DNA from: Spirometra erinaceieuropaei | Lineage: Eukaryota; Platyhelminthes; Cestoda; Diphyllobothriidea; Diphyllobothriidae | Reading direction: 5' to 3' | DNA length: 64,000 bases | Assembly: GCA_902702965.1 (NCBI GenBank) | Contig: CACRXP010000431.1 | Coordinates: 373,285 to 437,284 of the forward strand | Shown: positions 11,131 through 22,454 of the stretch, in pieces | Numbering within the stretch: the stretch's first letter is position 1 | Layout of the letters: the number at the start of each line of letters is the position of its first letter | Position numbers and translations under genes: made by a program | Notes under the pieces: generated by a model | Told to the model about the DNA's origin: nothing | Seen by the model: only the letters and a program-made list of their open reading frames with translations | The model's database searches: none

Positions 11131-11290
11131 AGGTCGGGTGTCTGTATGGGTCAAATTCCTCTGCAGTTTAAAGGATGACCATATAGACGGTCCACCCTAG
11201 TCAATTCGAAGGAGTCATCAAAGTCTATCACACACCCACGGCCTCTGACAATCCGGCAGGTTTTAATGAGGCTCCTGCTCAGTTTTTTGC
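11130..11290 (-). pseudogene. CR1/Jockey-like LINE, C-terminal fragment
   Basis: This 160-bp stretch matches the minus-strand LINE at 63420-63560: both contain TTCCTCTGCAGTTT, then ATCAAAGTCTA, then CGGCCTCTGACAATCC or CGGCTTCTGACAATCC. In the intact copy this region encodes the end of the reverse transcriptase ORF. Here it is short and broken. Confidence 0.6.
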
Positions 11291-11740
11291 AAATGGCAGA
11301 AAAAATATCGATTTCAGCCAGTCTGTTCATTTCAAAGTTTAGGGGTGTTTAATGTAGATGCAGGAGAGTGGTTCTTAATAAAAAAATATACGTAAGTGCT
11401 CGGTATATCTAGCTTTCTTTGATTTCCTATATTATAAATCTTCGAAATTTGTGCTCATCCGTACTCTGAAATGTTGTAAATTATATGTATGATATTTTGT
11501 AAAGTAGACACCGAAGTGATATACCGCATTCTAGTATTAAATCCAATAACATGTCGGACTCCCATTTGGGCGAATATTTTAGCATTTTTTATGCTGACAG
11601 GTGTGATGAAAGAGAAGGAAGGCGGGTTCTGGAAACAAATATTTTGTTGCAAGTCAGCGGAAAACAGCGGATCCCTTAGCTCGTCAACTTTCATCTATTT
11701 ATTGGACTTCTATCCCTTCTAGAACCTCCACAGTAATGGC
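11291..11740. other. Unannotated DNA
   Basis: Overlapping short ORFs on both strands (11455-11694 minus and 11489-11722 plus) have no recognised motif. Confidence 0.4.
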
Positions 11741-11742
11741 GT

Positions 11743-12106
11743 GTCAATCGTGGTTAGCATTCTGAAGTATTCTGGCACGCTGATTGGCCATTTTTCACGC
11801 CAGAAGTCCCCCGCTGACTGCCAAATAATTGGGCCGCACGCGTGAGCAAAGGCTGCACAGGTGTTCGACGCAGCGCCGCACGCTGATTGGTTGGCCGGTT
11901 CCACGCGTGCATTTACCAGCCAGTTTGGCCTGATGCGACGCGTGTCGTCCCGTGTTATATTCGCTTTAGACCGCGGCTACATCGTGGTTCCCGTCTCCGT
12001 AACAGACGGTTGGGGCTCAACATATTTACTCCTGGCTGGCAGCAAACTGATCCAATAAAGTGCAGCCCTGTTTATTGTGTTATAGTTGCGAAAATTCCCC
12101 TCAGAC
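11743..12106 (+). repeat. LTR- or promoter-like GC-rich repeat
   Basis: The segment is GC-rich relative to its flanks, begins TGTCAATC and ends CTCAGACA. It contains two GCTGATTGG (CCAAT-box-like) motifs near 11778 and 11882, and an AATAAA at ~12054. This resembles a solo LTR. However, no target duplication matches across the ends, so the boundaries and the assignment are weak. Confidence 0.3.
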
Positions 12107-12191
12107 ACTTCGAAAGGCGATTTGGCGATCAGAAAATTATGCTGTAGTTCGGGTCTGGGGACGGATAGTTTCACCTTAGCAAAATTGCCTT

Positions 12192-15100
12192 TTGACTTTT
12201 CTTATGAGGATTTTGGCAACTCTAAAACAGTCCAAAGATCCCGTGGTGTTAAAGGCGGTCAATGGCTACCTACGATTCAGCGCCAAGCTTGTGGAAGCGA
12301 AAGTACGAGCCAGGTTTATCAGGGAATGCCTCGAGAGAAACGGGTACTCGAACTCCTACTGGAGAGCAGTGCAATGGAGTCGTCCGGTTGTCACCTGTGA
12401 TATCTTGAGAATATACGCCGAAGATGAACTAGAGAGCACGTGTACGAAAGTGGAAGAAATGTGTGTTAACGGGCGATCATACTCGACCAACTGGGCGAGG
12501 AAGAGAGACCCGAATTTGAGAACTATGTGCAATCCCTTTCGGAAAAACGGGGCGAGATCAAGATGATCTCCCTCCTTCGGAGTATTAACGAACGAAAATC
12601 ACAATCAAAAGTACCCGAAGATCCAAGTCGGCAGGTACACAATTATTCGTCTACATCTCTTCATAAAACCATGAGCGAAGACTTATCGTTGGTCCTAAGT
12701 TTTGCTGTTCTCGCCAGAAACTCAACCAGCTAGAGTTAGAAAAGTACAGTCCAAGAACCTCCTGAAACAGACATACGACCTTCAGCCAGTTTCAGCAGAG
12801 ATCACACAATATCTAAAGCCCACGGTAGTGAGCTACTCTTATCATACCTGAACAGTGGTCTGAAATATTGGGGATCGTTGACGAAGTCACAAATGGATGA
12901 AATTAAAGGAACTCCGGTAGAACGAAGATATTCTGATAACTAGGCCAGATAAGGAAACTGGAGTTGTTTTGATCGAAAGGCCAGACTACATTGCAAAAAT
13001 ACAGTCGATGCTGTCGGGTCAAGAAAAGTTCAAAAAGACGGGAAAGGGGAAGGATCATAAAAATGAGATTGAAGCACTACCGACTGACTGTTGAAAGGAC
13101 TTAAAGAGGATGGTTTCATAGGCGAACACAAAGTAGAGCGCCTCCGACCAGTCGGCACGCATATACCTCGCTTATACGGCTTGCCGAAGATCCAAAAAGC
13201 CGGCACACTACTTCGTCCAATCCTCGATATGAGGAACTTGTCGTACCATGCAGTAGCAAAGTGGCTGGAGGATAAAATTAAGTCTATGCAATATCAACGA
13301 GCGTTGCATAGTTGTCGGTATACCTATGAATTCATTAACGGCGTGAAAGACCTTAATCGAAACCGAATAGGTACGTTTTCGTTAGACGTCTCATCTCTTT
13401 TCATGAGCGTACCAGTCATGGAAACGGTTAACTACTTCTGCGATTTCCTTGCCTCCAATCAGTAAAGTATAAGAATGATGGTGAATGCCCCCAAGGAATT
13501 GTTATTGAGGTGTACCCTTAGCGTGCGGTGCCTATTTGACAACAATCTGTATGGGCAGATGGACAGAGTAGCTATGGGTTCAAATCTTGGCCTGCTTTTT
13601 GCGAATACATTCAGAGACAAACTTGACGTTTTCCCGCTAAGTCCCCTGATCAACGGTCTGTGATATTATGGGCGGTACGTGGGTGATATATTCGCGATTG
13701 TACCGAAGCAAAGTAACGTCTCGGTTCTACTGGGTGACATAAATCATGCGTATCCATCAGTCAACTTCGCTCTGGAAGCAGAACAGCCCGGCCCCCTTCC
13801 CCATCTGGACGTGCTTCTAAGTAGGAGATCTGAGGGCAGTATTCAGCGTAGCATCTATCGTAAGAGGACGTTGTCCGGGCAGTAGGCTCATTTTGGGAAT
13901 TTCGTACCGCTAAACTTGAACCCTAATGTAGTCCGCTGTTTGACAGAGAGGGTCAAGGGGATCCGCTCGACTGATAACATGGAGAGAGAGAGAGAGAGCT
14001 TAAGACTGTTGAGAGTCTCCTTTGATAGAACGGTCACCCTGGTCTCTTTCCTGCTACGAAAACAGCTGATGACCACCAAAGCCCCCGATGTTGACGCCAA
14101 GAAACAAAAAAACTTTTCCTCAATACCCCATCTCTAAGAGACGCCCCAAGTGAACTTCTGTAGCAGCCGCTCCAGCCCCCCTTTTCTCCGGCTCCGTTAT
14201 GTCGGTCGATGGCCGCGACAAGCAGTGACAGGCCGCTGACACACGACCACCCACACCGGCTAGAACTGGGGCCCCTCCTGTCCAGCTGCAGTGACTCCCG
14301 GCTGCCCTCACAAACTAGTATCACCTAACGCGCGTTGAACGCTCTGACTTGATACCCGTGAGGCCTCGTGAGTATGCGCCCTCCATTCCTCCCCTAATTT
14401 GTCCAATCACACTACCAACACTCAGCCAGTCACCCCTCCTGCTGACCCAGACACCCACTCCCGCGTAAACAACACACACCGTGACTGACGCTCTCCGTGA
14501 ACGGACGCTTTTCTCTGTTGCAAGCAAACAGCCAACTTACGGCAACCTGCCCTGTGTACAGAATAAACTAGTCCTCACAGCTCCCTGACTTCTGTCATTA
14601 GACGAAAGGAACGTATTGTGCGTGGTTTAAGTTGATCTCACATCCTTGACCGCCACACTTCTAAAGTACAGCCCAACTCAAGCTGTATCACGGACCTTTC
14701 CAGCAGCTGACACCCGCGCACTGTTCTCCACTAGTCCCATCCCATGCGGAGAGGGCAAGGACAAACTGCCAGCTCAGACAACCTCTATTTACTCCATTAC
14801 CTGCTCCTGTGGGACAGAATATATTGGTCGCAGGAGCCGGCGTTTGTCCAGAAGAGTAAAAGAACATCTTCCAGCATGGTTAGGAAAGGATCAAATAAAG
14901 AACTTCAACGGCTCTATCCTCCCATACATGATAGGCACCGACCACCGTGTGGACGCCAGAGAGGCCCTCCGAGTGATTTACAAGGTGCGGTCAAGCTATC
15001 CAAAACCCCCGGGCAAAGTCTTTTGGCTACGGTAGAGGCACCTGTAATCATGCTGCGTAAACTGGCCCATGGGGAGCAGAGGAACTTCATACAGGCTCCA

Positions 15101-15235
15101 CAGTTGCCATGGTCCACAGACACCAAGCCAGACACCCGCAAATGCTTACTATTGCCTGGGTCCATTATCTTCCTGGCAGTGACCGGAATTTTAGTGTCTC
15201 TCTCACCCCCCACCAAGCCGGAAATACAGCATAAT
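12192..15235 (+). pseudogene. Penelope-like retroelement (PLE-1), broken, split by a solo LTR
   Basis: PLEs copy themselves with a telomerase-related reverse transcriptase (RT) joined to a C-terminal GIY-YIG endonuclease. The order here is an N-terminal region (~12192-12566), the RT start with TRPDKETGVVLI (~12940), the fingers with HIPRLYGLPKIQK and RPILDMRN (13160-13240), motif A as FSLDVSSLF (~13376), then VAMGSNLG and YGRYVGDIFAI (~13567-13700), where the usual DD is GD. The GIY-YIG domain (IYSITCSCGTEYIGRRSRR, ~14787-14850) is followed by the conserved tail VIYKVRSSYP. Several frameshifts and stops, plus a GA-repeat expansion at ~13983, show it is dead. A 499-bp solo LTR interrupts it at 14159-14657; skipping that insert restores the frame. 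Confidence 0.85.
14159..14657. mobile_element. Solo LTR of an LTR retrotransposon, 499 bp, 4-bp target duplication
   Basis: The insert begins TGTAGCAGCC and ends CCGCCACA, so it has the TG...CA ends of an LTR. It is flanked by CTTC on both sides (14155-14158 and 14658-14661). The PLE coding frame resumes exactly when the insert and one CTTC are ignored; this is strong evidence for the boundaries. Inside are a CCAAT (~14402) and an AATAAA (~14562), as expected of an LTR promoter and poly(A) signal. No internal retroelement genes remain, so it is a recombination product. A 4-bp duplication is compatible with Ty3/gypsy-type integrases, but I cannot assign the family. Confidence 0.75.
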
Positions 15236-15311
15236 TAGTTATTTGCCCGTGCCTTTTGATTCATTGTTTCAATTGCCATTTAAATGCGCAGGCCCGAAGT
15301 GAATTTATCCG

Positions 15312-16089
15312 GGTAACAATCGGGAGATGGCAACCAAAAAAATCCGTTTCCTAGAAATAATATCTTTTTACAGTGGACTCAAACGCCTTCAGGCTATATC
15401 ATCGGTTGCAGGCCTACTTTCACGCACTACTTCGACTTCCCCCGACGGCCTAACATGGGCTGGCCGAACGCACATCGCAGGAGGTTACATGGACGATGGT
15501 TGCTACTACCCAACCTTCCCTATCGTTACACACGTACACCTGAATATACGGCATACATTCGCATTATTGTAATTTATCCCAAAACAAAATCACTTTTAAA
15601 TAGGATAAGTCTGTACAGCGTGGGACAGGAACAGTTTCCAGGCATCTGTCAAAGACATGGCATTGAGGCCAAACCAAAAACGATACTGTACTTCGTCTAT
15701 GTGAGCCCACATACAGGGCTTCCCTCGTGGAGTTTTCTTTTCAGTCTACTCCAGTATGCCTCAATGGCATTGGTGTGCCGTCCTGTGGTAGGGTCCTTGA
15801 AGTTCTTTGAGTGGTTAACACCGAAATGTAGATAACCCTCTGAGGGAAAACGATGATACACCTTCCAATCGTCCGTTACCATTACACTGCCTTTGGCGAC
15901 CCATTTTGTAATAACGGAACGGAGAGCGGGTCAAATTCGATCAGTCACCTGTTCAAATAGGGCTTCCCGTCGGCTAGTATCGTACATCCCGACCAGCTAC
16001 ACCCATACAACCCTTATTACTACCTGTCCCGTAAGAAAGGCTGCTTTGGTTAGGCGGATTTTTTTGGGTGCCCTCTCCCGATTGTTACC
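15312..16089 (-). mobile_element. Merlin-type DNA transposon, 778 bp, 8-bp target duplication
   Basis: The terminal inverted repeats of ~34 bp start GGTAACAATCGGGAGA at both ends, with three mismatches. The flanks TTTATCCG (15304-15311) and TTTATCGG (16090-16097) form an 8-bp duplication with one mismatch. The interior minus strand carries an IS1595/ISXO2-like transposase remnant, which identifies the Merlin superfamily. A second copy, similar over its whole length, is at 35490-36262. Confidence 0.85.
15697..16060 (-). pseudogene. Merlin (IS1595/ISXO2-like) transposase remnant
   Basis: The minus-strand frame at 15697-15882 reads VTDDWKVYHRFPSEGY, then VNHSKNF and DPTTGRHTNAIEAYWSRLK. These are the hallmark blocks of the ISXO2-like DDE domain: the second Asp in TDDW and the third acidic residue in AIEAYW. 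Upstream, in a different frame (~15890-16010), weaker similarity to the copy at 35490 continues. Only about half of a transposase is present, it is frameshifted, and it is confined inside the element's TIRs, so it is inactive. Confidence 0.8.
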
Positions 16090-16097
16090 TTTATCGG

Positions 16098-17007
16098 AAG
16101 CAGCTGCAGGTCTGACAAATTGCCATATTATGTTATGTAGAAACTCTGCCCACCTGTGAATTGCCTTCCAGCTGAGATGGCCGAACGATTTTCTTCGATA
16201 ATTAAGACAAGCGCAGACATAACCTGCCTGATAAAAATTTAGTATTTTAAGGTCAAAACACGATGAAAATAGCGCCTCATTTCAATGTCAGTTTTCATTC
16301 TCGACTTGACACTTTGCGGTGTCAGTTCTGTCACTCAGGACAAGAATGAACCTAAAGCGTATGTCAAAACAGGGTTGTTTTTTGCAATCTCTTCATGACT
16401 TTACGCAAATAAAAGTAACGTCGGGAAGAGTAAAAGAAGTCTAAATGTACCTCCTTCCCACCGCATGACCTCGCGAATCTCGTCAATAATTAGTGCAGGA
16501 TGAATATACGTTTAGCTCTGTCTGCATCCTCAGTAGACGTATATCTGCTTTTTTCAAGCATAAAGTTTGACCTTGCAGAAAAAAACATTTTTTTCGCATT
16601 CAAGTCACAAACGTGGCAGACATTGGCATTTGCAGCACAAATTTACTTAGGCCACCGGAGCCAGACCGTTCGAACCGAAGAAGGCAGGGCCTACTCGTCG
16701 GCCAAGATCAAATTAGTCAAGCATTATCGGGCCCACGGAAGTAGCAAGGTATTTTACTGACTGAGACTTACTTAGGCACGTTTAGGTTATGCAAGTAAGG
16801 AGGAAGATTCCCTTTATGCCATTAGTCGATGTGTGGTGGATTTGTCATGACAAAGAGAGGCTTAAATTTTTATGTGAACTGCAGTCCTGTTTGATGCAAC
16901 GATATTCCTCGATAATTATAAGTACTTAAAAAGAGGTTGGAGTCTTTCCTCTGCAATAATAAAACAAGATTGATTTAAGATTCTTGCAAGCGGGGGTCTT
17001 AGATAAA
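16098..17007. other. Unannotated intergenic DNA
   Basis: Only short ORFs occur (for example 16500-16760 plus, 86 residues, no motif), and I see no repeat family. Confidence 0.5.
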
Positions 17008-17205
17008 AGCCCATACACGTGTTTTGTCAATAATCTGCAAATGCGGGGCACGACCGCGAGGGGTTCTGTTCACCAGTGGGTACTTTGTATTCCCCAAACG
17101 GTTTCTGGTGCATATTCCGGTTTAAAAATTGCAATTTCTTAATTTCCTCAGAGACTGATTGTTAACTTGCAGTAAAGCAGTCTATTTTTGACTTGTAGGC
17201 TGAGA
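17008..17205 (+). repeat. Dispersed repeat family C copy
   Basis: It aligns with 3188-3410: AAAAGCCCATACACG, then GGGGCACGACCGCGAGGGGTTC, then CAGTGGG and GTTTCTGGTGCATA, ending in a TTAATTTCCTCAG stretch common to both. Confidence 0.55.
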
Positions 17206-17444
17206 GCGAAGGCTGATATGTATACGTGGGCCGAAGTCCACCAACCACAGCCATATGACTGAGTAATATGCATAAACTGCTAACAGACAGTCCGTTGTTC
17301 ACCCATAGGTTGCGTGACTTAGCACACTTAACAGTACAGGTACTGGCTATAAATATTTTCGTTGTGAAGGTTTTCGCCTATAATAGTATTCTAAAATGGT
17401 ACAGCAGCATGTATAAATTGCATATTGGAGGTGCATTAACTGAC

Positions 17445-17537
17445 CGTTTCTTTGGTCATCGAACGATATTAAGTCAACCGCCCTACCATTGAGCCAAGGA
17501 CCCACTGTCTTGGCCACTGCGAGCGGGAATATCAACG
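17445..17537 (-). repeat. SINE family B, tRNA-like head (partial)
   Basis: On the plus strand the stretch contains AACCGCCCTACCATTGAGCCAAGGACCC, matching the reversed heads at 51780-51820 and 60555-60585. It is cut at 17537-17539, where a Tc1/mariner end with TA begins. Confidence 0.55.
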
Positions 17538-17539
17538 TA

Positions 17540-19403
17540 GAGTTGGTGTGACAACGCATGAAGTATCATAAGTATTAAACACGAAAAGCCTTGTAAAGCA
17601 AAACCCGTTCAAAACCGTGTTCCCCAAAGTCTAACAGCAGTGGGAAATGACTGATTTTAAAAAGATGCAGTTAAGATTACAAACTAAAATTTACTAACGT
17701 AGAAATAATTTATTTTCACTGAAAACTGGGATTACAAAAAGGGGCTATATTACAAATAGTTTAAAAAGGCTAAATAAGAAGGCACACGAGGAAGGGAGAC
17801 GCATGAAATGGACAAAATAATCAAAAATAATAGCAAACACCAAAGATCAGTGCTTTCTTGACTGTCTACATGCACTTAACACAGCAGAAAATTTCCCAGA
17901 CACGGGGATGGCCAACTTGTCTATAGGGGATTGTTCGTTGTGATTGTCTAGCAAGGTATCAAGCTTTTCTTGCATTGCAAGTCTCTTCTTTGCCTTTTGC
18001 AGATTTCTAATTTGGACGGAAGACTTTCGACAGGACTGAAATCCGGGGTGTTGTCAGAGGTAAAAGTCGATCGGAGGACAAATGTGTGTCCAAAAGTTAG
18101 GTTATAATTTCAAGCGTTATTAGATTAATGCCTCTTTAGAGCAATGGACAGGAACATTATCGTGTAAAACTATGGTATCCATTCGGAGACGGTGAATGCC
18201 GTTGTAACCGAAGAAATGCTTTACAATGTTGACGAACACCTTGTTATAAATGGAGTCCGTAGACAATCACCGGACTGGCCGCTTTCCGAATTTGGTAGCA
18301 GTCCAAATCACCAACCATCGATCATTCTTGAAGGTTGCCGTTTGCGCTTGAAAAGTGTTTTCCTCATCTGACCATCGGGGTCGACTTCGTAGGCTTGTCT
18401 GTAAACCAGACCTCATCCCGGACGTTAATCCTTTCGCAGAATGTGAGCCGATAATAAGTACATTTCTTTGCAAGTAAACAACTATCTCTAATAGGTTTTA
18501 CCCTCTACAACGGCTAGCTCATGGCTCTTTGTTGATAAGGTTCAAAATCGCGCATCTGTTTCCTAATTATTTCATGGAGAACACAGACGGATGTTCTCTA
18601 TGAATGGTCATAATGGACATGTGATGATACTTTTTAATCTGCGACGAATGAAGTCACGTCTTGCTTATCCGGGGACTGTTTTGGTTTACCTTTCTTATTC
18701 CTGGGCACGTTCTATCATTAATTATTCGCCACAGAGTAACCCACCAATAGGGAAAATACTTGCTAACGTCTCATGCGACAACCTTTCCGCCGCTTGTTTT
18801 TGCATCCTTGCGTAGTCGACTACTGACAGAATTCGTCGGGGTGTCTTTATCGCACGACGTGGCCCAGAAAAGTGACAAAATGTCGTCAGTGCTCAGTATA
18901 TATTTGTTTACGCCTAGTAAGTTTCGATGAGTCAAAAAACTACCGTCTAGCGAGTGTATTACAAAGTTCATGGCATGAAAGGTCCCAATTGTGCAAAACA
19001 AATTTTCAAAGTAGGGTTCGCCCATCTTTTCTTGTTAACAGTACAATTTCTCATACCCGCTCTCACCTGATTTTCTGGACGCAAAATCCAATTTTTCGCT
19101 CCCAGCGGAGATTTATTTCATAGTCTTTATGTTTGCGGCAATCTTTAATTAAAGCACAATGTAAATGAACGTAAGATTTTAAAACATGTATTACAGTAGC
19201 ATAAGGAATTATCTGGACATCAAGAAAGGTCTGATTGCCCCCAAATATGGCCTGTTTTCCTTTAATAAAACAGGTTGGAGTGAGTCCTTCTCCAGTAAAT
19301 AGCCTTCTGTGTCTCAAATAAATTAAACAGGCGCAAATAAGAACACCAAATTTGTGACGCAAAAATTTCGATCACGGCGTTTCATGAGTTAGATCACCGA
19401 GTG
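17540..19403 (-). mobile_element. Longer Tc1/mariner-type transposon, 1,864 bp
   Basis: The right end, read in reverse, starts CACTCGGTGAT and continues CTAACTCATGAAACG. The left end is GAGTTGGTGTGACAACGCAT; about 19 of 26 positions match the family consensus. TA flanks both ends (17538-17539 and 19404-19405). The interior minus strand encodes a transposase remnant homologous to that at 4503-5010. At ~1.9 kb it is within the usual size range of an autonomous Tc1/mariner element. Confidence 0.75.
17900..18900 (-). pseudogene. Tc1/mariner transposase remnant (second copy)
   Basis: The three catalytic regions of the DDE domain can be placed on the minus strand. RWSDEENTFQAQ and TFKNDRWLVI lie around 18310-18400 (first Asp). 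RMDTIVLHDNVPVHCSKEA is at ~18135-18190 (second Asp, codon 18159-18161). NTPDFSPVESL, with the third residue Glu at codon 18026-18028, lies at ~18010-18050. A 42-nt stretch homologous to the intron of the first copy sits at the same place (complement of 18089-18130). It retains CTAAC, but its donor is GC and its acceptor GG. Stops, frameshifts and a 14-nt deletion in the following segment show this copy is dead. Short ORFs at 18771-19025 and 19063-19362 may be its eroded N-terminal part. Confidence 0.7.
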
Positions 19404-19454
19404 TAGTTGAAAGTGCATCCACTGATCGAGTCACGTGACACACTTGTCCGCAAG

Positions 19455-19600
19455 TTGAACAAACTGACTGATGATGGTCAGTAGGCCAGAAGTGGCCAAC
19501 CAAGTCTCCCTTGTCTTTGTCGACACGCTTTTCAGCATATATTCCTGGTCGGAAGACCGCTGTTTCGACCTCCCTATGTTGAATTTTAAGGTACAAGGAG
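19455..19600 (+). repeat. SINE family B body fragment
   Basis: It contains the family blocks GATGGTCAGTAGGCCAGAAG, then AAGTCTCCCTTGTCTTTGTC, also seen at 24105-24160 and 51545-51600. The tRNA-like head is not clear. Confidence 0.6.
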
Positions 19601-19734
19601 ACAAGCATATCCCAAAACGCGATCGGTGAACAAACTTCCAGCGTAGTTAATCTTCCCAATCACGACCGAAAGGTCACTAATCCAATGGTTGAGTAATTTG
19701 AGCCTTACACTTGACAATACCCGATGCCCCGAAT

Positions 19735-19895
19735 GTGATTAAATTCACAGCTTACGGTGGGGTCTCAAAGCACAGATGGCTAAAGCGTTGGCTGCACTAA
19801 AGCCTTTCCCTTGCTGCGGACATTTCGAATTACCCAGTTTTTCACAGTTGGGTCAAAATGAATTCTTCGAAATCTGCCAAAACACCTATCAGAAT
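19735..19895 (+). repeat. SINE family A copy
   Basis: The tRNA-like domain begins near GGGGTCTCAAAGCACAGATG and has a damaged B box. It is followed by the shared tail TTTTTCACAGTTGGGTCAAA and ATGAATT, as at 29530 and, reversed, at 3830. Confidence 0.6.
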
Positions 19896-19939
19896 GGAGC
19901 ATGTTTAAGGATTAGGTGCGACAAACCTTGACATGCATC

Positions 19940-20025
19940 AGGCCAGATGAACATGGCCAGCAGTCCAGAAATTGTCATTCCAGCCTCTCTTGTCCTTATC
20001 GATATCCCTTACATCACATATACAT
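19940..20025 (+). repeat. SINE family B body fragment
   Basis: AGTCCAGAAATTGTCATTCC followed by AGCCTCTCTTGTCCTTATCG matches the body block of family B. Head and tail are missing. Confidence 0.4.
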
Positions 20026-20513
20026 ATGAAAAGAATACTTTCATTAACTATTAAGGCAATGACTTGAGGCACTGTAACCAGGAAATGACTTTCTCGGGTC
20101 ATTTCTGGAATGGTATTAAGCTTATGCGTCGAAGGAACTGAATGTTTAGGGAATAACCGCGCAGCGTCCATTCTGCAAACAGTTAATACTGCTAACTGTA
20201 TAATTTTCCATAACAGCGGTTTATATCGTACTCCCCAAATGGGTATCAGATAAAAGCCCGTGTAATCGTTACGCCGATGTTCCTGTGGATATTTTACTGC
20301 GCCTACGAGGAGCTCGACGCCTGCGTGCTTGCAGTGCGATAAAACTTTTGTATATAAAAGTTACACCATTAGCGGCATTTTTCCTTTAAGAATGGGCATT
20401 AGGCGATTATTCAGCAGAAACTGATCGTCTTCGACTCGGTTGTTCATTACAATTTTAGGGCCGAGCTTAAGATGTCGAGTCCCGGACACCTAACTTCCCT
20501 TCTAAAGGTAAAT

Positions 20514-21246
20514 TACCAGAAACCTCATGGAGAACAGAGCGATCTTGTTGGGATCGAACTCCCGCAATTTGCTTGGCAGTATCGAAAAGACATACAAAAC
20601 ACGAACATGGAGTTTTAACTAGTCTCTATAGCGCAAATACGGTAAAACCACTGTCATATATGCATATTTATTCCCTACATCAGCACTTATCCTGAATATT
20701 TGACTGGCTGTGATGGCTTTGCATTTAACTCTGGAGTTAAACAGGACGAGCCGTTCCCGTAACCCGCTCGGTCAAGGTCCTTCCTCCAGTGTTTACTAAT
20801 TCTCATCATAAGCGACATAAAGTCAAACTTGTGGTTCATTTACTAGATAATCCAGGTTTTAATCTCAGCTCTTCCATGCGTGAAATTAGTCATGACTGAC
20901 TGACGACAGTTAATATGTCCGAAATAGCACCCTTATGAAATATATACAGTAGGTGGGCTAACTCATGAAATGTCAACCAAAATTCCGAAATTCGTTTTCG
21001 TTCCGAAAAGACTAATTAAGTAAGGTTGTAAAACTTATCAGTCTGCAGTATAATTCTATAAAAATTCAGTTACCTCAGGATGCCGGCTTTTGAAAAACTA
21101 CCTTCCGGCTGCATGAAAAAAGTATACTTTGTAAAAAAATGGCTGCCTAAGTAGCATGCATTTTTCTCATTGGTTTTCGATGTCACTGAAGATCTAACTA
21201 TATTTCATGGAAAACAGCCATAAAAATATTCATTCTTCCGCTCATT
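20514..21246 (+). repeat. Left arm of a 733-bp inverted duplication
   Basis: This segment is almost identical, in reverse complement, to 25633-26365. Long runs such as 20750-20835 show no difference; I estimate about 97% identity by eye. Both arms are 733 bp. Each holds, from outside to inside, a family C repeat in reverse, ~300 bp of unique DNA, and then a foldback-element end starting CAGTAGGTGGG after TA at 20945-20946. Here the foldback arm stops abruptly at ~21246, while the right partner continues into a full element. Confidence 0.9.
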
Positions 21247-21688
21247 CCGCGCAACGACCTTCCATTTTCATATTCTGTACTAGGACTTTGCCTGGGCAGA
21301 GCAGCTAGCCACGCAGGAAGGACGCGTGTGACCAACAGCCGGAGTGACAGCAAGCCGAATTGTGGAATAGTTACCACGCCAAGAATCAATAACAATTAAC
21401 GCCTCAGAGGCTAACTGACAAGCAATCATTGAACGCAATACAACTCCCTGTAATGAACGAAATGGCTGTTATTTGTAGCGCTTGCGCAGCAGGTGCGTTC
21501 TATTAATATTGCACTTCGTGTGCCCTTCTCACTCTTATCCGCGACTGTCTCTGATGATTATTTCAAGCGAGAATCCGAAACATCTGATCAATAAACGTTT
21601 CATTCTAGGTATTATTTTCTTCTTCTTCCCTTCCCTCTCCTCTTTTAAGACAGGAAAATATTCAGGCCAAAAATCTTTGGCGGGAATA
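21247..21688. other. Unannotated DNA with a PLE-tail-like stretch
   Basis: At ~21540-21620, GACTGTCTCTGATGATTATT, then GAATCCGAAACATCTGATCA and ATAAACGTTTCATTCTAG resemble the 3' tails at 29040-29110 and 54590-54660. The rest is unannotated. Confidence 0.4.
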
Positions 21689-21772
21689 CAGTGTCGCAAC
21701 ACTTAGAATTGTCTATTCCCCCACCAGTCTGTCTTACGGGCGGACTACTACTACTACTACTACTACCACTAA

Positions 21773-21803
<31 letters not shown>

Positions 21804-22060
21804 GCTACTACTACTACCACTACTACCGCTGTTACTACTAGTACTACTACCACTGGCGGGAATACAGTGTTGCAACACTGAAGATAACTTTTTCCCCCGT
21901 CTACCACCACCGATACGGCGAATACTACTAATAATCCTACTATTAGTACTACTACTACTACCACCGCCACCACGGCTGCCAATGCTACTCTACCAACGCT
22001 TACAGTATGGGTAACTAACTGCAATTATACTAGCATCAGTGACGGAGTGTTGCGACACTG
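21689..22060. mobile_element. TIR element filled with (TAC)n microsatellite, 372 bp
   Basis: Near-perfect 15-bp terminal inverted repeats bound it: CAGTGTCGCAACACT at 21689 and its reverse complement ending GTGTTGCGACACTG at 22060. TA is directly outside the left end; on the right, GTA follows. The interior is a degenerate TAC/CTA/ACC trinucleotide tract in two blocks (21746-21853 and 21900-21975). Between them sits a palindrome, CAGTGTTGCAACACTG (21865-21880). The block TGGCGGGAATACAGTGT appears both at the left end and before the palindrome. It is probably a MITE derivative; it encodes nothing, and its Leu-rich and Val-rich frames come from the microsatellite. Confidence 0.65.
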
Positions 22061-22454
22061 GTATCCAACCAAATCTTTGCTTCTGATACGACACAAAGAA
22101 AATGATTCAAACTATTCTGTGGTAGTGCACAATTGACCAAGTAACTGGTTTTTCACATAGTTGCCGCGAATCTGGCCGTCTAGTCTCTTTCTGGCAACCG
22201 AGGATCAAACCCCGGCTTTTAAGACATCATCCAAATCGATCAGAATACACGCGGCGGAAAGCAACCCTGTAATGAATCCCATCCGAAGCTTCTCTTTTTT
22301 ACTCCCTTTTTGAATCAGAGCCAGTCAAAAATCATGCCAGGTATCTGCACCCTGCGTCCATATCTAGACCGCAGACTTATAAGTTGACAAGTCAAAAACA
22401 CAGAAGACCCCCGGCAAACGCCAATAACGGGGATATAGTAATGGTCAATCAATC
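22061..22454. other. Unannotated DNA
   Basis: A B-box-like GAGGATCAAACCCC lies at ~22199-22212, but no tRNA-like partner box is clear. Confidence 0.35.

Noticed and set aside
14034..14527. Minus-strand ORFs of 60-96 residues
   Set aside because: They lie inside or across the solo LTR in PLE-1, which explains the GC-rich open frames.
21691..22024. Long Leu-rich (plus) and Val/Ser-rich (minus) ORFs
   Set aside because: They are translations of the (TAC)n microsatellite; every frame is low complexity.
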